Assembly (NCBI RefSeq): GCF_037094685.1
Contig: NZ_CP146614.1
Location: 1,550,001 to 1,614,000 of the forward strand
Length of the DNA stretch: 64,000 nt
Direction: 5' to 3'
DNA from: Massilia sp. METH4
GTDB lineage: Bacteria > Pseudomonadota > Gammaproteobacteria > Burkholderiales > Burkholderiaceae_D
Shown: piece by piece, positions 59,413 through 64,000 of the stretch
Numbering within the stretch: the stretch's first letter is position 1
Layout: every line of letters starts with the position of its first letter
Translations under genes and position numbers: made by a program
Notes under the pieces: generated by a model
The model's database searches: none
What the model saw: the letters and a program-made list of their open reading frames with translations, nothing else
Told to the model about the DNA's origin: nothing

Positions 59413-60096
59413 ATGTATCGAGTGATGCTGGTGGAAGATGATGCCCGCCTGGCCGACCTGGTCACGGAGTATCTGGCGGGCTATGAATTCAAGGTGGAGG
59501 TGGTGTCGCGCGGCGACGAGGCGCTGGCGCGCTTCAAGGCGAATCCACCGGATATCGTGGTGCTGGACCTGATGTTGCCGGGCCTGGACGGCATGCTGGT
59601 GTGCCGCCAGTTGCGCGACATTACCAAGGTGCCGATCCTGATCATGACGGCCCGCGAAGATTCCTACGACGAGGTATCGCTGCTGGAACAGGGGGCGGAC
59701 GATTTCATCAACAAACCGGTGCAGCCGCGGGTGCTGCTCGCCCGCCTGCGCGCCCTGTTGCGCCGCGCCCAGGGCAAGCAGGCCACCGACATGCTGACCT
59801 TCGGCGCCCTGTCCATCGCCACCAGCGACCGCACGGTCACGTGGCGCGGCGAACCCTGCGTGCTGAGCAATACCGAATACAAGCTGCTGCTGGTGCTTGC
59901 CGAATCCGCTGGCACCGTGCTGTCGCGCGACGCCCTGCTGAAGAAGATGCGCGGCATCGAATTCGACGGCCTGGACCGCAGCATCGACAACAGCATCTCT
60001 AAACTGCGGCGCAAGTTCGACGATGCCGATTCCGAGAAGATCAAGACCGTGTGGGGCGAGGGGTACCTGTTCTCGCCGTCGGCCTGGTCGCAGTAA
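59413..60096 (+). CDS. OmpR/RstA-like response regulator
   Basis: A 227-residue regulator with phosphoacceptor Asp52 (IVVLDLMLPGLDG), Thr79 and Lys101, and a winged-helix output domain (about 128-224, ending VWGEGYLFSPSAW). AGGAG lies six bases before the ATG. It resembles RstA. Its likely partner kinase is at 62269-63573, on the same strand but beyond two leftward genes. It ends at a hairpin of the GGTGTC family. Confidence 0.92.
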   Translation: MYRVMLVEDDARLADLVTEYLAGYEFKVEVVSRGDEALARFKANPPDIVVLDLMLPGLDGMLVCRQLRDITKVPILIMTAREDSYDEVSLLEQGADDFINKPVQPRVLLARLRALLRRAQGKQATDMLTFGALSIATSDRTVTWRGEPCVLSNTEYKLLLVLAESAGTVLSRDALLKKMRGIEFDGLDRSIDNSISKLRRKFDDADSEKIKTVWGEGYLFSPSAWSQ

Positions 60097-60120
60097 ATCG
60101 CCGCCGACAGCGAACGAAGT

Positions 60121-60165
60121 CCGGTGTCGGACACTATTCCCGCAGGGAAAAGTGTCCGACACCGG
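60121..60165. terminator. 21-bp-stem hairpin, probable bidirectional terminator
   Basis: Arms 60121-60141 and 60145-60165 pair with one mismatch around GCA. The outer sequence CCGGTGTCGGACAC is the same family as 13889-13929. The sequence continues TTTTCC, as there. It lies between the convergent regulator and hypothetical genes. Confidence 0.75.
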
Positions 60166-60248
60166 TTTTCCGCGCTTCACCTCACTCGATCACCGGCGTT
60201 CAGCACGGCAACGCGTTGTAACGACGCCATGGCCGGTTTTAGCCAGCC

Positions 60249-60953
60249 TCACTCGATCACCGGTGCAATCGCGACCGGTGCATTCTGGCTGATCACCTGC
60301 ACCTTCTCCGGCCACTCGGCAAAGCGGTACACCATCACCCGGAAATTCGTGTTCGCATCGCCATCGAACGCGGCCCCCACCCCAACCGGCAAGGCCGATT
60401 CGCGCAACGGATCGCGCACGCGCACCGCGGCGTCGCTCTTCGGCAGGAAAGCAAAGCGCACGCCGGCGCAGTGGCGGTTGCCGTAGCCCGGGTCCGTATA
60501 ACGCATGTATTGCAGCGCCTGGTCGCAGGCGGCGCGCAGGTCGGCGCTTTCGTAGAGTCCGTCGACCCGCGGCACGATCGAGATCCGCGGGCCGAACGTG
60601 TAATCGCCGATCCGGCGGTTCAGCAGCAGCATTGCGTTCTCGTCGTACGCCGCTTTCAACAGCGGGAAGGTGGTGCGGCCGGTGGCATCGAGCGGCAGGT
60701 TCAATTGCGTGGTGCGGCCGGACAGCGTCAGGCGCAGGCCTTCCAGGGACTGGCTGCCATCCTTGGGCGCCACCTGGTAGTGATTCTGCAGCAAGTTCTT
60801 CGCCTTGCCGTATTTCGCGAACGTGACCATGGCCCGGTAGGCGTCGCGATAGCTGACCCATCCCGCTTCCTGCGCCTGTGCCGCGCCGCCGCCCGCGTAC
60901 AGGGCGAGCAGCAACGGGACAGAGGCGGCGAGGAAGCGGGGCGAGGCCATCAT
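60249..60953 (-). CDS. Exported hypothetical protein
   Basis: A 234-residue protein with a signal peptide (about 1-27, ending AQAQ). The mature part is mostly beta-like, with two cysteines (in AACDQALQYM and RHCAGVRF) that could form a disulfide. I do not recognise its domain. The start codon at 60953 overlaps the mipA stop by one base (TGATG), so it is synthesised with an outer-membrane protein and may act with it at the envelope. An ATG one codon later is equally possible. Confidence 0.8.
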   Translation of the reverse strand: MMASPRFLAASVPLLLALYAGGGAAQAQEAGWVSYRDAYRAMVTFAKYGKAKNLLQNHYQVAPKDGSQSLEGLRLTLSGRTTQLNLPLDATGRTTFPLLKAAYDENAMLLLNRRIGDYTFGPRISIVPRVDGLYESADLRAACDQALQYMRYTDPGYGNRHCAGVRFAFLPKSDAAVRVRDPLRESALPVGVGAAFDGDANTNFRVMVYRFAEWPEKVQVISQNAPVAIAPVIE

Positions 60954-61969
60954 CAGAACCGGTAGACCAGCGCCGTCGACAGGGAGACATTGGTCGGCCG
61001 CTCAACGAGCGGGCTCTTCTTCGCATCGCCCATCAAGCGGCTGAGCTGCAAGCCGCTGGTCAGCATCCAGGCCGGCGACAGCGCCCAATTCCAGCGCGCG
61101 CCCACCCGCACGTCCGCGATACCGCCATCGGGATGGTATTCCGGGTTGATCCAGTAGGACTCGGCCTCCTCGCGGCTCACGCCGAAATACGCCATGTTGT
61201 AGGCGCGGTTGACGAGCGTGAGGCCGGCCGACAGCGCCAGCGCGTGATGCGCCGCGATGTCCTGCTGCAGGTGCTGCAAGGCCACGTGCACGCGCAGGCC
61301 ATTCCTGCCGTTGCCGGCGCCGTACAGCGCATTGGTAGCCAGCCTGATCCGCGGCGTAAGGTAGAAATTGGCGAAGCCGCCGTACAGCACCCGGCGCTTC
61401 ATGTGGTGCATGCCTTCCAGGCGGTTGATGGTGTTGTCCGCCTCGATCCCCTCGCCTCCCACACCGGAATCGGACACGCCCTCGGCCGTGTCGCCGGGCG
61501 GAACTTCATCCACGGGTCCCGGCACCGAGGTATCGGGCGAGAATCCGTCGTCGGTCCCCGGCTGGGAGGTGGCCGGAGGGAATCCATCGACAGGAGCTGG
61601 CAGCGAAGTGGTCGGGCCGCCCGGATCGCCGGCACCGTCGCCCACCGTGCCCAGGCGGAGCATCCTCGTACCCGATGCATCACGCCCCGGCGCCAGTGCC
61701 AGCAGCGGGCCGTATTCGACGGAGGGGGAACCCGACAGATGCATGCCGATGCTCGTCCCCGAAATGAAGATGCCATTGCTCCATTCGATCTGGAGCATGG
61801 GCAACGCGGTCGTGCGCCGGTCCCGCGCTCCCTCGTAGCGGGGGGCGTACTGGGCACCAAGGCCTACATACATATCACGGCTACCGTCGGGCATGGGATT
61901 GGTGGCAGGGGTTTGCGCATGGGCCGCGCCGCATGCGCCTGCGAGCGCAAGTACGAGAAACTTGACCAT
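60953..61969 (-). CDS. MipA/OmpV family outer-membrane protein with Pro-rich insertion
   Basis: A 338-residue outer-membrane beta-barrel protein: signal peptide 1-19 (MVKFLVLALAGACGAAHA), then the family start YVGLGAQYAPRYEGARDRR and the C-terminal aromatic LVYRF. MipA proteins scaffold MltA and PBP1B, but function in this family varies. Residues about 109-175 are an acidic, Pro/Gly/Thr-rich insertion not typical of the family, with three 13-residue repeats. The ATG at 61969 begins the signal peptide. It is divergent from the kinase and cotranscribed with the hypothetical gene. Confidence 0.83.
   Translation of the reverse strand: MVKFLVLALAGACGAAHAQTPATNPMPDGSRDMYVGLGAQYAPRYEGARDRRTTALPMLQIEWSNGIFISGTSIGMHLSGSPSVEYGPLLALAPGRDASGTRMLRLGTVGDGAGDPGGPTTSLPAPVDGFPPATSQPGTDDGFSPDTSVPGPVDEVPPGDTAEGVSDSGVGGEGIEADNTINRLEGMHHMKRRVLYGGFANFYLTPRIRLATNALYGAGNGRNGLRVHVALQHLQQDIAAHHALALSAGLTLVNRAYNMAYFGVSREEAESYWINPEYHPDGGIADVRVGARWNWALSPAWMLTSGLQLSRLMGDAKKSPLVERPTNVSLSTALVYRF
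61493..61609 (-). repeat. Three 39-bp (13-codon) tandem repeats in the mipA-like gene
   Basis: The repeats encode TSLPAPVDGFPPA, TSQPGTDDGFSPD and TSVPGPVDEVPPG (residues 121-159). They lie in the extra loop of the barrel, probably surface-exposed or periplasmic. Confidence 0.75.
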
Positions 61970-62268
61970 GTGTGCATTCTCAAAAAGCAATGCCTCCCAT
62001 TTTATATGGCTTGGGGCCGAAGATTGAACACAGTCAAGTAAGAGTGTGTGACGACACTATTCCGCGCAAGCCGCTCCGCTCGAGCATGACCGACGGCGCC
62101 GCAGTGGCATGATCGGCGAAGAGGTATGGGCGCATCGCTAGCTCCTGGAAAACAAGTCTTGCCATCCTATCCAGCGTCACCCGAAACTGTCCGCACACAC
62201 ATGTCGGCTTTTTGTCATAAATTTGTCGGCACAGGTTTTCAAGGCATTGTTTCTTATACAATTGCAAC
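61970..62268. other. Divergent promoter region between mipA-like gene and kinase
   Basis: A 299-bp gap. On the minus strand TTCAAT and TATAAA, 16 bp apart (62001-62028), form a plausible mipA promoter. Around 62045-62075 there is a degraded copy of the GTGTCGnACACTATTCC hairpin. The right part holds the kinase promoter with phased TGTC sites. Confidence 0.5.
62202..62262 (+). promoter_or_regulatory. Promoter with 11-bp-phased TGTC repeats, histidine kinase gene
   Basis: TGTC begins at 62202, 62213 and 62224, exactly 11 bp apart. TACAAT (62257-62262), in the context TTCTTATACAATT, is the likely -10. A start of transcription seven bases later would fall on the kinase ATG at 62269, suggesting a leaderless mRNA. 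No ribosome site is visible. Confidence 0.55.
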
Positions 62269-63573
62269 ATGAACCGCCTGTTTCTACGCTTCTTCATCCT
62301 TGTGATGCTGTCGATCAGCGTGGCGGCCTTCATCGTGTACTTCACCATCGACCGGCTGTTCGGCGACCCGCTGGCGAACATCGCCCGCAACCAGGCGGCG
62401 GCACAGATCTTCCTGCTCGAGCAATACGTGGACCAGGCCCCGGCGGACGGCTGGCTCGACCGCCTGAACAAGGTGCGCGAAGTGTCGGAAGTGCGCTTCG
62501 ACCTGATCCCGAACACCAGCGCGCGCGAGCAACTGTCCACGGCCGAGCGCGAGGCCTTCGACCGGGGCGAGGTGGTGATCGACCTGGCCAGCCGCTCGCT
62601 GTACCGCCGCGTCGACCTGACCGGGGACAAGTACATCGGCAGCGACGAAGAAGCGATCCACGCGCAAAACCTCCCGATCGACATCAAGGTGGCCTTGCAG
62701 ATGGAGGCGGTGCGCTACCTGATCGTGGCGCTGGCCCTGCTGGTGCCGATCGGCTTCTGGTCGCGCGCGCACTGGCGGGGCTTGCAGCAACTGATGAAGG
62801 TGGCGGACGAGTTCGGCGCCGGCCAGCTGAAAGCGCGCGCGGAAATGAAGCACGGCGACAGCATCTACCCGCTGGCCGAGCGCATCAACCACATGGCGGG
62901 CCGCATCGAAACACTGCTCGAGTCGCAGCGCGGCCTGCTGCACTCCGTATCGCACGAAATCCGCACGCCGATCGCGCGCCTGGAATTCGCCTTCGAGCTG
63001 TTGCACGACACGGCCGAAGACACGCTGCTGCAAAAGCGCATCGGCAGCATGCAGGATGACCTGACGGAACTGAAGTCGCTCGTCAATGAGCTACTGGGCA
63101 TGGCGCGACTGGACAGCGACCAGCCGCTGCGCTACGAAACCTTCGACCTCACCGAGGCCTTGCGCAGCTGCGCCAACTCGCTGCCGCCCGCGACCGTATC
63201 GCTCGACGTTTCGGTGCCCGACGGCATGGGCACCTACTACGGCGATTGCCGCCTGCTGATGCGCGCCACCGGCAACCTGCTGCGCAATGCGCAGAAATAC
63301 GCGAACAGCAAAGTGGCGCTCTCCGCGATCAGCAAGCTGGGCGGCGTGACGATCACCGTGGATGACGACGGCCCCGGCATTCCCGAAGAAGAAAGGGAAA
63401 GGGTGTTCGAACCCTTCTACCGGCTCGACCGTTCACGCGACCGCAACACCGGCGGCTTCGGGCTGGGCCTGTCGATTGCCGGCAAGGCCGTGTCGCTGCA
63501 CGGCGGCAAGCTCACGATCGAAACCTCACCGCTGGGAGGCGCCCGTTTCACGATCAGTTTGCCCCCTGCCTAG
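62269..63573 (+). CDS. RstB-like membrane sensor histidine kinase
   Basis: A 434-residue kinase: transmembrane helix 1 (about 5-27), a periplasmic domain (about 28-148), helix 2 (about 149-165), HAMP (about 166-218), phosphoaccepting His229 (HSVSHEIRTPIARLEF) and an HATPase domain with NLLRNAQKYA, DDDGPGIPEE and GGFGLGLSIAGKAV. It probably phosphorylates the regulator at 59413-60096. The gene has no ribosome site. The C-terminus overlaps the convergent YihY gene by 20 bases. Confidence 0.93.
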   Translation: MNRLFLRFFILVMLSISVAAFIVYFTIDRLFGDPLANIARNQAAAQIFLLEQYVDQAPADGWLDRLNKVREVSEVRFDLIPNTSAREQLSTAEREAFDRGEVVIDLASRSLYRRVDLTGDKYIGSDEEAIHAQNLPIDIKVALQMEAVRYLIVALALLVPIGFWSRAHWRGLQQLMKVADEFGAGQLKARAEMKHGDSIYPLAERINHMAGRIETLLESQRGLLHSVSHEIRTPIARLEFAFELLHDTAEDTLLQKRIGSMQDDLTELKSLVNELLGMARLDSDQPLRYETFDLTEALRSCANSLPPATVSLDVSVPDGMGTYYGDCRLLMRATGNLLRNAQKYANSKVALSAISKLGGVTITVDDDGPGIPEEERERVFEPFYRLDRSRDRNTGGFGLGLSIAGKAVSLHGGKLTIETSPLGGARFTISLPPA

Positions 63574-64000
63574 GCGCCGTCAGCTGGGTGACGACGTCCG
63601 GCGCGCCGTGCACCACCTTCTCATATTCGGCAATCACCTGCGCGCCGAACAGCAGCAGCGTGGCGCCGATCTCCAGGCTGAACATCACCACGATCGCCGT
63701 CGTCATCGACCCGTACACCACGTTCACCTGCGACAGCGTGGAGAAATACCAGACGAGCACATGCCGCGCGATTTCCCACAGCACCGTGGCGGTGACGCCG
63801 CCGATCAGCGCATGCTGCCAGCTCAGCCGGCCGACCGGCATCACCATGTAGATCGACGACAGCAGCAGCACCTCGCCGGCCAGCCCCAGCATGTACAGCA
63901 GCGCGCCCGACAAGCCCTGCAAGGACCATTCGACACCGAACAGGCGCACGCTTTCCGCGCCGATGACTTGCAGGCTGCCCGCCACCAGCGTAACGATCAG
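63554..64000 (-). CDS. YihY/BrkB family membrane protein (5' end outside window)
   Basis: The C-terminal 148 residues of a polytopic inner-membrane protein. Three hydrophobic stretches and the family pattern LLLSSIYMVMPVGRLSWQHALIGG (in part), VLWEIARHVLVWYFSTLSQVNVVYGSM (in part) and MFSLEIGATLLLFGAQVIAEYE are clear. The frame stays open to the window edge, so the N-terminus is missing. The family function is not settled; it is often called BrkB or ribonuclease BN in error. Confidence 0.9.
   Translation of the reverse strand: MIVTLVAGSLQVIGAESVRLFGVEWSLQGLSGALLYMLGLAGEVLLLSSIYMVMPVGRLSWQHALIGGVTATVLWEIARHVLVWYFSTLSQVNVVYGSMTTAIVVMFSLEIGATLLLFGAQVIAEYEKVVHGAPDVVTQLTAPRQGAN

Overview
The window is a high-GC chromosomal segment of a betaproteobacterium, most likely family Oxalobacteraceae (Massilia / Duganella / Pseudoduganella type). 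I infer this from the gene order gltBD - mlaFEDACB - ABC-2 exporter - bolA - murA - hisGDCBHAFIE - hinT - tatABC, the hemE-priA pair, the LiuR-type leucine-degradation regulator, and the many short GGGGTCAGACCCC / GGGGACTGTCCCC palindromes. I saw no rRNA, tRNA, CRISPR array or prophage.

Layout. 1-4.7 kb: partial flavin disulfide oxidoreductase, priA and hemE, all leftward, with a 617-bp non-coding gap rich in DnaA-box-like sequences. 4.8-13.9 kb: rightward block with an S9 peptidase coupled to a 1386-residue SNF2 ATPase, two small unknown proteins and a DUF885 protein. 14.0-31.5 kb: one long leftward block running, in transcription order, mlaFED-mlaA-mlaC-mlaB (retrograde lipid transport), an ABC-2 exporter, bolA, murA, the histidine pathway, hinT and tatABC. 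An orphan DNA methyltransferase sits inside the his genes between hisD and hisC. 31.9-39.4 kb: a CsgG-like lipoprotein and glutamate synthase gltBD. 39.6-40.7 kb: a REP-associated transposase (RAYT) bounded by inverted repeats, next to a leftward operon encoding a SNF2 ATPase, a soluble PAS histidine kinase and a response regulator. 45.7-51.1 kb: tex, a PadR/DUF2812 operon, grxD, ubiX and a small HTH regulator. 51.4-59.3 kb: a metallo-beta-lactamase-fold hydrolase, liuR, isovaleryl-CoA dehydrogenase, aceK, thiolase, SDR and a second acyl-CoA dehydrogenase (branched-chain/fatty acyl catabolism feeding acetyl-CoA, with AceK setting TCA/glyoxylate flux). 59.4-64 kb: a two-component pair whose regulator and kinase genes are separated by a leftward mipA/ompV-type operon, then a partial YihY/BrkB membrane protein.

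The most unusual material is the repeat biology. Several related palindrome families are present as terminator-like hairpins, as a 29-bp tandem array, as a composite multi-hairpin element, and as five palindromes spaced exactly 51 bp apart inside the coding sequence of the his-operon methyltransferase. A RAYT with a degenerate HUH motif lies in the same window. Other leads are the DnaA-box cluster upstream of priA and the matching 11-bp-phased TGTC repeats upstream of both separated two-component genes.
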